Below are positions 10,635-20,588 of a stretch of 64,000 nucleotides of DNA, piece after piece (within the stretch, counting starts at the first letter, position 1; every line of letters starts with the position of its first letter). The position numbers and the translations under genes were made by a program. The DNA comes from Anoplopoma fimbria. Its lineage: Eukaryota > Chordata > Actinopteri > Perciformes > Anoplopomatidae. The stretch covers positions 10,170,358 to 10,234,357 of the forward strand of contig NC_072471.1 in assembly GCF_027596085.1 (NCBI RefSeq). The letters run 5' to 3'. The notes beneath the pieces are model-generated. The model did not search any database. It was not told where the DNA came from and saw only the letters and a list, made by a program, of their open reading frames with translations.

Positions 10635-11199
10635 GTCCGGGAGCTAGAGGAGCCGTCCCGGTAGAATCCCGGTGACCGGGAAATAGGTTCCAGCGATCAC
10701 CGCGCATTGCATGCCGGGTAGATTTTATTTATTTCTTTATTTTTTTTTTTTTTTTTTTTTTTTAATTCAATAACTTTATTGAGACATTTGTTGAAATACA
10801 AACATGCATGCGATTTTATTTATTTCTTTATTTTTTATTTTTTTATTTTTTTTTTTATTTATTGAGACATTTTTCATACATATCGAAAAGACCATTATCT
10901 TGTTTGTTTTATTCTCTGTGTTTAATGTTTCGTGTTTGTCACAGTAGCGATGCAGTGACGTAATGTCATGATGTTTTCACGGATGTTTCACCGGCTCATC
11001 CTCCTGTATACCCGGTGTGCGGATGCCGTGTTTTTCACGGTACCGGTACCGGTGGACCGGCCGGCTCAACCTCCTATAGCTAGCATAGCTAGAGGAGGTT
11101 GAGCCGTCCGGGATTCGTCCCGGTAGAATCCCGGTGACCGGGAAATAGGTTCGGCGATCACCGCGCATTGCATGCCGGGTAAATTTTATTTATTTATTT

Positions 11200-11234
<35 letters not shown>

Positions 11235-11946
11235 CAATAAATTCAATAACTTTCTTGAGACATTTGTTCATACATATAAACGAAAGATCATTTTCTTTAT
11301 TTAATGTTTTATTCTCTGTATTTAATGTTTCGTGTTTGTCACAGTAGCGGTGCAGTGACGTAATGTCATGATGTTTTCACGGATGTTTCACTGGACGGCT
11401 CATCCTCCTGTATACCGGTGTACCGGATTACCGGTGTTTTTCACGGTACCGGTACCGGTGGACCGCCGGCTCAACCTCCCTCCTATAGCTAGCATAGCTA
11501 GAGGAGGTTGAGCCGTCTGGGAGCTAGAGGAGGCCGTCCCGGTAGAATCCCGGTGACCGGGAAATAGGTTCGGCGATCACCGCGCATTGCATGCCGGGTA
11601 GATTTTATTTATTTATTTATTTTTTTATTTATTTTTTAATTTAACTTTATTGAGACATTTGTTTGAAATAGGTTCCGGCGAGCACCGCGCATTGCATTAA
11701 GGGTAGTTTTTTTTTTTTTTAAATTCAATAACTTTATTGAGACATTTGTTCATACATATAAACGAAAGATCATTATCTTTATTTAATGTTTTATTCTCTG
11801 TGTTTAATGTTTCGTGTTTGTCACAGTAGCGGTGCAGTGACGTAATGTCATGATGTTTTCACGGATGTTTCACTGGACGGCTCATCCTCCTGTATACCGG
11901 TGTGCCGGAACCACTTGACTTGAAGACAAGTAACATCAAATGAGAA

Positions 11947-12018
11947 TTCCCTGACCGGGAATCGAACCCGGGCCGCGGCGGTGAGAGCGCCGAATCCTAG
12001 CCACTAGACCATCAGGGA
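11947..12018 (-). tRNA. tRNA-Glu(CTC)
   Basis: Reads TCCCTGATGGTCTAGTGGCT... on the minus strand. Acceptor stem TCCCTGA/TCAGGGA, D arm, anticodon stem CGGCG/CGCCG with loop CTCTCAC (anticodon CTC), T stem CCGGG/CCCGG, discriminator A. A box TGGTCTAGTGGC and B box GGTTCGATTCC are intact. This is the consensus for the array. It decodes GAG as glutamate if charged. CCA is not encoded, as usual in eukaryotes. No T4 run lies at its 3' end. Confidence 0.96.
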
Positions 12019-12073
12019 CACACTGGCAGGGAATAGAACTATGTGAGTTCACTTCAATGAATAATCAATGTGT

Positions 12074-12085
12074 CACAAAATTGTG
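12074..12085 (-). terminator. first T4 run downstream of array tRNA genes (example)
   Basis: The palindrome CACAAAATTGTG gives TTTT on the minus strand. It recurs in nearly every unit, about 180 nt past the 3' end of one tRNA and about 60 nt before the 5' end of the next. A role as a Pol III terminator is inferred from the T4 run only. Confidence 0.45.
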
Positions 12086-12116
12086 TTAAGTAAATAACAA
12101 GCATTTCACCCTAGCC

Positions 12117-12189
12117 TTCCATGAACAAGGATCCAACACAGAGCTTTGGAGGTAAGATTTCCAAATTTCAGCTACGAGACCATCAGTGT
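12117..12189 (-). pseudogene. relic tRNA-Glu half of the repeat unit (example)
   Basis: TTCCATGAACAAGGATCCAA...GCTACGAGACCATCAG aligns end to end with the intact gene, with one 1-nt indel and about 47/69 identities by hand; many differences are C/T or G/A. The flank GGCAGGGCAATACGAAATTATGA also resembles the intact gene's GGCAGGGAATAGAACTATGTGA. The B box has lost the invariant C (GTTGGATCC for GTTCGATTCC). The same relic recurs in nearly every unit, about 170 bp from the intact copy. Confidence 0.85.
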
Positions 12190-12261
12190 GGCAGGGCAAT
12201 ACGAAATTATGATATCATCGTAAATCAACTTGACTTGAAGATAAGTAACATCAAATGAGAA

Positions 12262-12333
12262 TTCCCTGACCGGGAATCGAACCCGGGCCGCGGCGGTGAG
12301 AGCGCCGAATCCTAGCCACTAGACCATCAGGGA
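12262..12333 (-). tRNA. tRNA-Glu(CTC)
   Basis: Identical 72-nt consensus. First T4 on its strand is at 12080-12077, 182 nt past the 3' end. Confidence 0.96.
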
Positions 12334-12576
12334 CACGCTGGCAACAAATAGAACTATGTGAGTTCACTTCAATGAATAAACAATGTGTCACAAAATTGTG
12401 TTAAATAAATTGCATGCATTTCACCCTAGCATTCCATGACTAGGGATCCTACAGAGAGCTTTGGAGGTAAGATTTCCAAATTTCAGCTACGAGACCATCA
12501 GTGTGGCAGGGCAATACGAAATTATGATATCATCGTAAATCAACTTGACTTGAAGATAAGTAACATCAAATGAGAA

Positions 12577-12647
12577 TTCCCTGACCGGGAATCAAACCGG
12601 GCCGTGGCGGTGAGAGCGCCGAATCCTAGCCACTAGACCATCAGGGA
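12577..12647 (-). pseudogene. tRNA-Glu pseudogene, 71 nt
   Basis: Lost one C in the T-stem region and has two G-to-A type changes (ATCAAACC, CCGTGG), one of them in the B box. Folding is probably weakened. Confidence 0.85.
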
Positions 12648-12895
12648 CACACTGGCAGGGAATAGAACTATGTGAGTTCACTTCAATGAATAATCAATGT
12701 GTCACAAAATTGTGTTAAGTAAATAACAAGCATTTCACCCTAGCCTTCCATGAACAGGGATCCAACACAGAGCTTTGGAGGTAAGATTTCCAAATTTCAG
12801 CTACGAGACCATCAGTGTGGCAGGGCAATGCGAAATTATGATATCATGTAAATCATAAACCACTTGACTTGAAGACAAGTAACATCAAATTAGAA

Positions 12896-12967
12896 TTCCC
12901 TGACCGGGAATCGAACCCGGGCCGCGGCGGTGAGAGCGCCGAATCCTAGCCACTAGACCATCAGGGA
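12896..12967 (-). tRNA. tRNA-Glu(CTC)
   Basis: Consensus copy; its 3' flank has TAATTTG instead of TCATTTG. Confidence 0.96.
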
Positions 12968-13208
12968 CACACTGGCAGGGAATAGAACTATGTGAGTTCA
13001 CTTCAATGAATAATCAATGTGTCACAAAATTGTGTTAAGTAAATAACAAGCATTTCACCCTAGCCTTCCATGAACAGGGATCCAACACAGAGCTTTAGGT
13101 AAGATTTCCAAATTTCAGCTACGAGACCATCAGTGTGGCAGGGCAATACGAAATTATGATATCATCGTAAATCAACTTGACTTGAAGATAAGTAACATCA
13201 AATGAGAA

Positions 13209-13280
13209 TTCCCTGACCGGGAATCGAACCCGGGCCGCGGCGGTGAGAGCGCCGAATCCTAGCCACTAGACCATCAGGGA
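13209..13280 (-). tRNA. tRNA-Glu(CTC)
   Basis: Consensus copy, 313 bp from the previous one. Confidence 0.96.
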
Positions 13281-13523
13281 CACACTGGCAGGGAATAGAA
13301 CTATGTGAGTTCACTTCAATGAATAATCAATGTGTCACAAAATTGTGTTAAGTAAATAACAAGCATTTCACCCTGGCCTTCCATGAACAGGGATCCAACA
13401 CAGAGCTTTGGAGGTATGATTTCCAAATTTCATCTACGAGACCATCAGTGTGGCAGGGCAAAGCGAAATTATGATATCAACGTAAATCAACTTGACTTGA
13501 AGACAAGTAACATCAAATTAGAA

Positions 13524-13595
13524 TTCCCTGACCGGGAATCGAACCCGGGGCGCGGCGGTGAGAGCGCCGAATCCTAGCCACTAGACCATCAGGGA
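13524..13595 (-). tRNA. tRNA-Glu(CTC), variable-loop variant
   Basis: Full length with one change at 13550 (G on + instead of C), next to the T stem in the variable region. Stems and boxes are otherwise intact; probably still functional. Confidence 0.9.
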
Positions 13596-13836
13596 CACAC
13601 TGGCAGGGAATAGAACTATGTGAGTTCACTTCAATGAATAATCAATGTGTCACAAAATTGTGTTAAGTAAATAACAAGCATTTCACCCTAGCCTTCAATA
13701 GGGATCCAACACAGAGCTTTGGAGGTAAGATTTCCAAATTTCATCTACGAGACCATCAGTGTGGCAGGGCAAGCGAAATTATGATATCATGTAAATAAAT
13801 CAACTTGACTTGAAGATAAGTAACATCAAATGAGAA

Positions 13837-13905
13837 TTCCCTGACCGGGAATCGAACCCGGCCGCGGCGGTGAGCGCCGAATCCTAGCCACTAGACCATC
13901 AGGGA
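13837..13905 (-). pseudogene. tRNA-Glu pseudogene, anticodon-loop deletion
   Basis: Two bases are missing in the anticodon loop (GGTGAGCGCC on +) and one G in the variable region. No proper 7-base loop remains. Confidence 0.9.
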
Positions 13906-14155
13906 CACACTGGCAGGGAATAGAACTATGTGAGTTCACTTCAATGAATAATCAATGTGTCACAAAATTGTGTTAAGTAAATAACAAGCATTTTCACCCT
14001 AGCATTCCATGAACTAGGGATCCAACACAGAGCTTTGGAGGTAAGATTTCCAAATTTCAGCTACGAGACCATCAGTGTGGCAGGGCAATGCGAAATTATG
14101 ATATCAACGTAAATAAATCAACTTGACTTGAAGATAAAGTAACATCAAATGAGAA

Positions 14156-14227
14156 TTCCCTGACCGGGAATCGAACCCGGGCCGCGGCGGTGAGAGCGCC
14201 GAATCCTAGCCACTAGACCATCAGGGA
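14156..14227 (-). tRNA. tRNA-Glu(CTC)
   Basis: Consensus copy. Confidence 0.96.
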
Positions 14228-14466
14228 CACACTGGCAAGGGAATAGAACTATGTGAGTTCACTTCAATGAATAATCAATGTGTCACAAAATTGTGTTAAG
14301 TAAATAACAAGCATTTCACCCTAGCCTTCCATGAACAAGGATCCAACACAGAGCTTTGGAATAAGATTTCCAAATTTCAGCTACGAGACCATCAGTGTGG
14401 CAATGCGAAATTATGATATCATCGTAAATCTAATAAATCACTTGACTTGAAATAAGTAACATCAAA

Positions 14467-14550
14467 TGACCGGGAATCGAACCCGGGCCGCGGCGGTGAG
14501 AGCGAATCCTAGCCAAGACCCACTGGCCACAGGGAATAGACCATCAGGGA
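14467..14550 (-). pseudogene. scrambled tRNA-Glu remnant
   Basis: The T arm and part of the anticodon arm are present (GACCGGGAATCGAACCCGGG, GCGGTGAGAGCG), then a deletion. The 5' half is interrupted by flank sequence (CACTGGCCACAGGGAATAG) before CCATCAGGGA. Confidence 0.8.
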
Positions 14551-14748
14551 CTTCAATGAATAATCAATGTGTGTTCACAAAATTGTGGCATTTCACCCTA
14601 GCATTCCATGACTAGGGATCCTACAGAGAGCTTTGGAGGTAAGATTTCCAAATTTCAGCTACGAGACCATCAGTGTGGCAGGGCAATACGAAATTATGAT
14701 ATCATCGTAAATCAACTTGACTTGAAGATAAGTAACATCAAATGAGAA

Positions 14749-14820
14749 TTCCCTGACCGGGAATCGAACCCGGGCCGCGGCGGTGAGAGCGCCGAATCCT
14801 AGCCACTAGACCATCAGGGA
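14749..14820 (-). tRNA. tRNA-Glu(CTC)
   Basis: Consensus copy, first after the scrambled unit. Confidence 0.96.
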
Positions 14821-15063
14821 CACACTGGCAGGGAATAGAACTATGTGAGTTCACTTCAATGAATAAACAATGTGTCACAAAATTGTGTTAAGTAAATAAC
14901 AAGCATTTCACCCTAGCCTTCCATGAATAAGGATCCAACACAGAGCTTTGGAGGTAAGATTTCCAAATTTCAGCTACGAGACCATCAGTGTGGCAGGGCA
15001 ATACGAAATTATGATATCATCGTAAATCAACTTGACTTGAAGATAAATAACATCAAATGAGAA

Positions 15064-15135
15064 TTCCCTGACCGGGAATCGAACCCGGGCCGCGGCGGTG
15101 AGAGCGCCGAATCCTAGCCACTAGACCATCAGGGA
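15064..15135 (-). tRNA. tRNA-Glu(CTC)
   Basis: Consensus copy, 315 bp from the previous one. Confidence 0.96.
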
Positions 15136-15374
15136 CACACTGGCAAGAATAGAACTATGTGAGTTCACTTCAATGAATAATCAATGTGTCACAAAATTGT
15201 GTTAAGTAAATAACAAGCATTTCACCCTAGCCTTCCATGAACAAGGATCCAACACAGAGCTTTGGAGGTAAGATTTCCAAATTTCATCTACGAGACCATC
15301 AGTGTGGCAGGGCAAAGCTAAATTATGATATCAACGTAAATCAACTTGACTTGAAGACAAGTAACATCAAATGA

Positions 15375-15400
15375 CTTGACCGGGAATCAATGAGAGATCC
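15375..15400 (-). pseudogene. tRNA-Glu fragment
   Basis: Only CTTGACCGGGAATCA then TGAGAGATCC remains; the rest of this unit is scrambled pieces of array spacer up to about 15500. Confidence 0.65.
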
Positions 15401-15552
15401 AATCCATGGCAAAGAGAATTCAATGTGACAAAATTGTGGTAAATAACAAGCATTTCACCCAAATTCCAAATTTCAGCTACGAGACCATCATGCGAAATTA
15501 TGATATCATCGTAAATCAACTTGACTTGAAGATAAGTAACATCAAATGAGAA

Positions 15553-15624
15553 TTCCCTGACCGGGAATCGAACCCGGGCCGCGGCGGTGAGAGCGCCGAA
15601 TCCTAGCCACTAGACCATCAGGGA
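15553..15624 (-). tRNA. tRNA-Glu(CTC)
   Basis: Consensus copy; the 5' flank has GACACGCTGG in place of GACACACTGG, shared with the copy at 12262. Confidence 0.96.
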
Positions 15625-15868
15625 CACGCTGGCAGGGAATAGAACTATGTGAGTTCACTTCAATGAATAATCAATGTGTCACAAAATTGTGTTAAGTAAA
15701 TAACAAGCATTTCACCCTAGCATTCCATGAATAAGGATCCAACACAGAGCTTTGGAGGTAAGATTTCCAAATTTCAGCTACGAGACCATCAGTGTGGCAG
15801 GGCAATGCGAAATTATGATATCATCGTAAATCAACTTGACTTGAAGATAAATAACATCAAAATGAGAA

Positions 15869-15940
15869 TTCCCTGACCGGGAATCGAACCCGGGCCGCGG
15901 CGGTGAGAGCGCCGAATCCTAGCCACTAGACCATCAGGGA
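15869..15940 (-). tRNA. tRNA-Glu(CTC) with nearby T4
   Basis: Consensus copy. An extra A in its 3' flank (CATCAAAATGAG on +, 15859-15862) makes a TTTT run 7 nt after the tRNA on the minus strand. It is the only intact copy I found with a T4 in the usual terminator position. Confidence 0.96.
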
Positions 15941-16141
15941 CACACTGGCAGGGAATAGAACTATGTGAGTTCACTTCAATGAATAATCAATGTGTCACAA
16001 AATTGTGTTAAAAATTGTGCATTTTAGCCTTCCATGTAGGGAAATAGCTTTGGAACATTTCAGCTACGAGACCATCAGTTTGAAATTATGATATCATCGT
16101 AAATCACCACTTGACTTGAAGATAAGTAACATCAAATAGAA

Positions 16142-16161
16142 TTCCACCTACTAGACCATCA
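16142..16161 (-). pseudogene. tRNA-Glu remnant
   Basis: TTCC joined almost directly to CTACTAGACCATCA; the whole middle of the tRNA is gone. The unit is scrambled from about 16010. Confidence 0.65.
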
Positions 16162-16305
16162 TTCCATGAATGGCAGGGATCCAACACAGAGCTTTGGGGG
16201 TAAGATTTCCAAATTTCAGCTACGAGACCATCAGTGTGGCAGGGCACGAAATTATGATATCATGTAAATCAACTTGACTTGAAGATAAGTAACATCAAAT
16301 GAGAA

Positions 16306-16377
16306 TTCCCTGACCGGGAATCGAACCCGGGCCGCGGCGGTGAGAGCGCCGAATCCTAGCCACTAGACCATCAGGGA
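16306..16377 (-). tRNA. tRNA-Glu(CTC)
   Basis: Consensus copy. Confidence 0.96.
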
Positions 16378-16621
16378 CACACTGGCAGGGAATAGAACTA
16401 TGTGAGTTCACTTCAATGAATAATCAATGTGTCACAAAATTGTGTTAAATAAATAACAAGCATTTCACCCTAGCCTTCCATGAACTAGGGATCCAACACA
16501 GAGCTTTGGAGGTAAGATTTCCAAATTTCAGCTACGAGACCATCAGTGTGGCAGGGCAAAGCGAAATTATGATATCATCGTAAATCAACTTGACTTGAAG
16601 ATAAGTAACATCAAATGAGAA

Positions 16622-16694
16622 TTCCCTGACCGGGAATCGAACCGGGCCGCCGGGCGGTGAGAGCGCCGAATCCTAGCCACTAGACCATCAGGGA
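16622..16694 (-). pseudogene. tRNA-Glu variant, 73 nt, altered variable/T stem
   Basis: AACCGGGCCGCCGGGCGG on + in place of AACCCGGGCCGCGGCGG: one base lost in the T stem and two gained near the anticodon stem. The boxes are intact, so it may be transcribed but would misfold. Confidence 0.75.
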
Positions 16695-16879
16695 CACTGG
16701 CTGGGAATAGAACTATGTGAGTTCACTTCAATGAATAATCAATGTGTCACAAAATTGTGTTAAGTAAATAACAAGCATTTCACCCTAGCCTTCCATGAAC
16801 CTTCCATGAGACCATCAGTGTGGCAGGGCAATCCGAAATTATGATATCACGTAAAGCTTTTGAAGGTGAGAATTTGAAA

Positions 16880-16896
16880 TTCCAAATAGACCATCA
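16880..16896 (-). pseudogene. tRNA-Glu trace
   Basis: TTCCAAATAGACCATCA: only the two outer edges remain, inside a scrambled unit spanning about 16790-16980. Confidence 0.5.
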
Positions 16897-17081
16897 CTGG
16901 CAGGGAATAGAACTATGTGAGTTCACTTCAATGAATAAACAATTGCATGCATTTCACCCTAGATTTTGGAGGTAAGATTTCCAAATTTCAGCTAAGAGAC
17001 CATCAGTGTGGCAGGGCAATACGAAATTATGATATCATCGTAAATCAACTTGACTTGAAGATAAGTAACATCAAATGAGAA

Positions 17082-17151
17082 TTCCCTGACCGGGAATCGA
17101 ACCTGTGTTTAATGTGAGAGCGCCGAATCCTAGCCACTAGACCATCAGGGA
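17082..17151 (-). pseudogene. tRNA-Glu/satellite chimera
   Basis: The stretch between GAATCGAACC and GTGAGAGCGCC is replaced by TGTGTTTAAT, which occurs in the satellite units (CTGTGTTTAATGTTTCG near 10440). One anticodon-stem strand and part of the T stem are lost. Confidence 0.85.
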
Positions 17152-17394
17152 CACACTGGCAGGGAATAGAACTATGTGAGTTCACTTCAATGAATAATCA
17201 ATGTGTCACAAAATTGTGTTAAGTAAATAACAAGCATTTCACCCTAGCCTTCCATGAACAAGGATCCAACACAGAGCTTTGGAGGTAAGATTTCCAAATT
17301 TCAGCTACGAGACCATCAGTGTGGCAGGGCAATGCGAAATTATGATATCAACGTAAATCAACTTGACTTGAAGATAAGTAACATCAAATGAGAA

Positions 17395-17466
17395 TTCCCT
17401 GACCGGGAATCGAACCCGGGCCGCGGCGGTGAGAGCGCCGAATCCTAGCCACTAGACCATCAGGGA
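17395..17466 (-). tRNA. tRNA-Glu(CTC)
   Basis: Consensus copy. Confidence 0.96.
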
Positions 17467-17718
17467 CACACTGGCAAGAATAGAACTATGTGAGTTCACT
17501 TCAATGAATAAACAATGTGTCACAAAATTGTGTTAAGTAAATAACAAGCATTTCACCCTAGCCTTCCATGACAGGGATCCAACACAGAGCTTTGGAGGTA
17601 AGATTTCCAAATTTCAGCTAAGAGACCATCAGTGTGGCAGGGCAATACGAAATTATGATATCAATTGTAAATCAACTTTTTGACTTTTTTTAATTCAATA
17701 ACATCATAGAAATTTGAA

Positions 17719-17794
17719 TTCCCTGACCGGGAATCGAACCCGGGCCGACCGGGGCGGTGAGAGCGCCGAATCCTAGCCACTAGACCATCAGGGA
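17719..17794 (-). pseudogene. tRNA-Glu with 4-nt insertion
   Basis: CCGACCGGGGCGG on + in place of CCGCGGCGG. The 3' flank just before it (17680-17705) carries TTTTTTTAATTCAATAAC, a satellite phrase. Confidence 0.85.
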
Positions 17795-18037
17795 CACACT
17801 GGCAGGGAATAGAACTATGTGAGTTCACTTCAATGAATAATCAATGTGTCACAAAATTGTGTTAAGTAAATAACAAGCATTTCACCCTAGCCTTCCATGA
17901 ACAGGGATCCAACACAGAGCTTTGGAGGTAAGATTTCCAAATTTCAGCTACGAGACCATCAGTGTGGCAGGGCAAAGCGAAATTATGATATCAATCGTAA
18001 AAAACTTGACTTGAAGATAAGTAACATCAAATGAGAA

Positions 18038-18109
18038 TTCCCTGACCGGGAATCGAACCCGGGCCGCGGCGGTGAGAGCGCCGAATCCTAGCCACTAGAC
18101 CATCAGGGA
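18038..18109 (-). tRNA. tRNA-Glu(CTC)
   Basis: Consensus copy. The + strand spacer to its left reads CGTAAAAAACTTGAC, so a T6 run on the minus strand lies about 35 nt past its 3' end. Confidence 0.96.
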
Positions 18110-18352
18110 CACACTGGCAGGGAATAGAACTATGTGAGTTCACTTCAATGAATAATCAATGTGTCACAAAATTGTGTTAAGTAAATAACAAGCATTTCAC
18201 CCTAGCCTTCCATGAACAGGGATCCAACACAGAGCTTTGGAGGTAAGATTTCCAAATTTCAGCTACGAGACCATCAGTGTGGCAGGGCAAAGCGAAATTA
18301 TGATATCATCGTAAATCAACTTGACTTGAAGATAAGTAACATCAAATGAGAA

Positions 18353-18424
18353 TTCCCTGACCGGGAATCGAACCCGGGCCGCGGCGGTGAGAGCGCCGAA
18401 TCCTAGCCACTAGACCATCAGGGA
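18353..18424 (-). tRNA. tRNA-Glu(CTC)
   Basis: Consensus copy; its 5' spacer is cut short and followed by the half tRNA at 18485. Confidence 0.96.
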
Positions 18425-18484
18425 CACACTGGCAGGGAATAGAACTATGTGAGTTCACTTCAATGAATTCAAAATTCACAGTAG

Positions 18485-18526
18485 CGCGGTGAGAGCGCCG
18501 AATCCTAGCCACTAGACCATCAGGGA
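18485..18526 (-). pseudogene. 5' half of tRNA-Glu joined to satellite motif
   Basis: Runs from the anticodon arm to the 5' end only. On its left is TTCACAGTAGCG, the core of the satellite anchor motif. The spacer and relic half that should separate it from the 18353 copy are missing. Confidence 0.85.
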
Positions 18527-18769
18527 CACACTGGCAGGGAATAGAACTATGTGAGTTCACTTCAATGAATAATCAATGTGTCACAAAATTGTGTTAAGTA
18601 AATAACAAGCATTTCACCCTGGCCTTCCATGAACAGGGATCCAACACAGAGCTTTGGAGGTAAGATTTCCAAATTTCAGCTACGAGACCATCAGTGTGGC
18701 AGGGCAATGCGAAATTATAATATCATCGTACATCAACTTGACTTGAATATAAATAACATCAAATGAGAA

Positions 18770-18841
18770 TTCCCTGACCGGGAATCGAACCCGGGCCGCG
18801 GCGGTGAGAGCGCCGAATCCTAGCCACTAGACCATCAGGGA
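18770..18841 (-). tRNA. tRNA-Glu(CTC)
   Basis: Consensus copy. Confidence 0.96.
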
Positions 18842-19097
18842 CACACTGGCAGGGAATAGAACTATGTGAGTTCACTTCAATGAATAATCAATGTGTCACA
18901 AAATTGTGTTAAGTAAATAACAAGCATTTCACCCTAGCATTCCATGAACAGGGATCCAACACAGAGCTTTGGAGGTAAGATTTCCAAATTTCAGCTACGA
19001 GACCATCAGTGTGGCAGGGCAATGCGAAATTATGATATCATAAATCGTAAATCAACTTGACTTGAAGATAAGTAACATCATTAATTTTCAAATAGAA

Positions 19098-19161
19098 TTC
19101 CCTGACCGGGAATCGAGACGGCGGTGAGAGCGCCGAATCCTAGCCACTAGACCATCAGGGA
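19098..19161 (-). pseudogene. tRNA-Glu, 8-nt net deletion
   Basis: GAATCGAGACGGCGG on +: the T stem and variable loop are mostly lost. The flank has TTAATTTTCAAAT, the signature of the variant units at 21.9 and 23.8 kb. Confidence 0.85.
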
Positions 19162-19385
19162 CACACTGGCAGGGAATAGAACTATGTGAGTTCACTTCAA
19201 TGAATAATCAATGTGTCACAAAATTGTGTAAATAACAAGCATTTTAGCCTTCCATGAAATAAATCCAACACAGAGCTTTGGAGGTAAGATTTCCAAATTT
19301 CACAGAGACCATCAGTGTGGCAGGGCAAAGCGAAATTATGATCAATGAATACAATGAAGATAAGTAACATCACATTAAATGAGAA

Positions 19386-19401
19386 TTTAGACCATCAGGG
19401 A
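19386..19401 (-). pseudogene. tRNA-Glu 5' end remnant
   Basis: TTTAGACCATCAGGGA: only the acceptor/D-arm start remains. Confidence 0.6.
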
Positions 19402-19644
19402 CACACTGGTAGGGAATAGAACTATGTGAGTTCACTTCAATGAATAAACAATGTGTCACAAAATTGTGTTAAGTAAATAACAAGCATTTCACCCTAGCCT
19501 TCCATGAATAGGGATCCAACACAGAGCTTTGGAGGTAAGATTTCCAAATTTCAGCTACGAGACCATCAGTGTGGCAGGGCAATACGAAATTATGATATCA
19601 TCGTAAATCACTTGACTTGAAGATAAAGTAACATCAAATGAGAA

Positions 19645-19716
19645 TTCCCTGACCGGGAATCGAACCCGGGCCGCGGCGGTGAGAGCGCCGAATCCTAGCC
19701 ACTAGACCATCAGGGA
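19645..19716 (-). tRNA. tRNA-Glu(CTC)
   Basis: Consensus copy. Confidence 0.96.
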
Positions 19717-19963
19717 CACACTGGCAGGGAATAGAACTATGTGAGTTCACTTCAATGAATAATCAATGTGTCACAAAATTGTGTTAAGTAAATAACAAGC
19801 ATTTCACCCTGGCCTTCCATGAACAGGGATCCAACACAGAGCTTTGGAGGTATGATTTCCAAATTTCAGCTACGAGACCATCAGTGTGGCAGGGCAAACG
19901 AAATTATGATATCATCGTAAATCAACTTGACTTGACTTGAAGATAAGTAACATCAAATGAGAA

Positions 19964-20035
19964 TTCCCTGACCGGGAATCGAACCCGGGCCGCGGCGGTG
20001 AGAGCGCCGAATCCTAGCCACTAGACCATCAGGGA
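19964..20035 (-). tRNA. tRNA-Glu(CTC)
   Basis: Consensus copy; its flank has a doubled CTTGA (ACTTGACTTGACTTGAAG). Confidence 0.96.
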
Positions 20036-20301
20036 CACACTGGCAGGGAATAGAACTATGTGAGTTCACTTCAATGAATAATCAATGTGTCACAAAATTG
20101 TGTTAAGTAAATAACAAGCATTTCACCCTAGCCTTCCATGAACAAGGATCCAACACAGAGCTTTGGAGGATTTCATCTACGAGACCATCAGTGGACGGCA
20201 TTTCCAAATTTCAGCTACGAGACCATCAGTGTGGCGCAAAATTATGATATCAATCATCGAATAATCAACTTGACTTGAAGATAAGTAACATCAAATGAGA
20301 A

Positions 20302-20356
20302 TTCCCTGACCGGGAATCGAACCCTGGCCGAATCCTAGCCACTAGACCATCAGGGA
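20302..20356 (-). pseudogene. tRNA-Glu lacking anticodon arm
   Basis: CCCTGGCCGAATCC on +: about 17 nt including the anticodon are deleted. Confidence 0.9.
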
Positions 20357-20588
20357 CACACTGGCAGGGAATAGAACTATGTGAGTTCACTTCAATGAAT
20401 AATCAATGTGTCACAAAATTGTGTTAAGCCACAAGCATTTCACCCTGGCCTTCCATGAACAGGGATCCAACACAGAGCTTTGGAGGTAAGATTTCCAAAT
20501 TTCAGCTAAGAGACCATCAGTGTGGCAGGGCAAATAGAAATTATGATTCACTTCAATGAATGACTTGAAATGTAACATCAAATGAAAA

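Larger units (their letters stand above)
8454..11909. repeat. complex satellite array, ~390-590 bp units
   Basis: The anchor motif GTCACAGTAGCGGTGCAGTG (or a close variant) occurs at 9085, 9482, 9869, 10462, 10938, 11338 and 11820, giving spacings of 397-593 bp; a part unit follows the gap. Unit order on +: anchor, GC-rich block with repeated ACCGGT/GGTACC, a palindrome, CCCGGTGACCGGGA, CGCGCATTGCATGC, TTTA-rich and poly-T tract, AATTCAATAACTTTATTGAG, then TTATCTTTATTTAATGTTT repeats. Length differences come from poly-T runs and partial internal duplications (for example 10205-10330 and 11640-11720). I do not recognise the family. Confidence 0.9.

Noticed and set aside
10977..11168. Open frames inside the satellite (also 8331-8552, 10243-10428)
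   Set aside because: Low-complexity or running through the gap; not maintained from unit to unit.
13383..13577. Open frames inside the tRNA array (also 18342-18560)
   Set aside because: They read through tRNA and spacer DNA, repeat with the unit and have no protein-like features.
13824..13836. TTT runs after the tRNA genes as Pol III terminators
   Set aside because: Only three T; efficient vertebrate termination normally needs four or more, so I did not annotate them.
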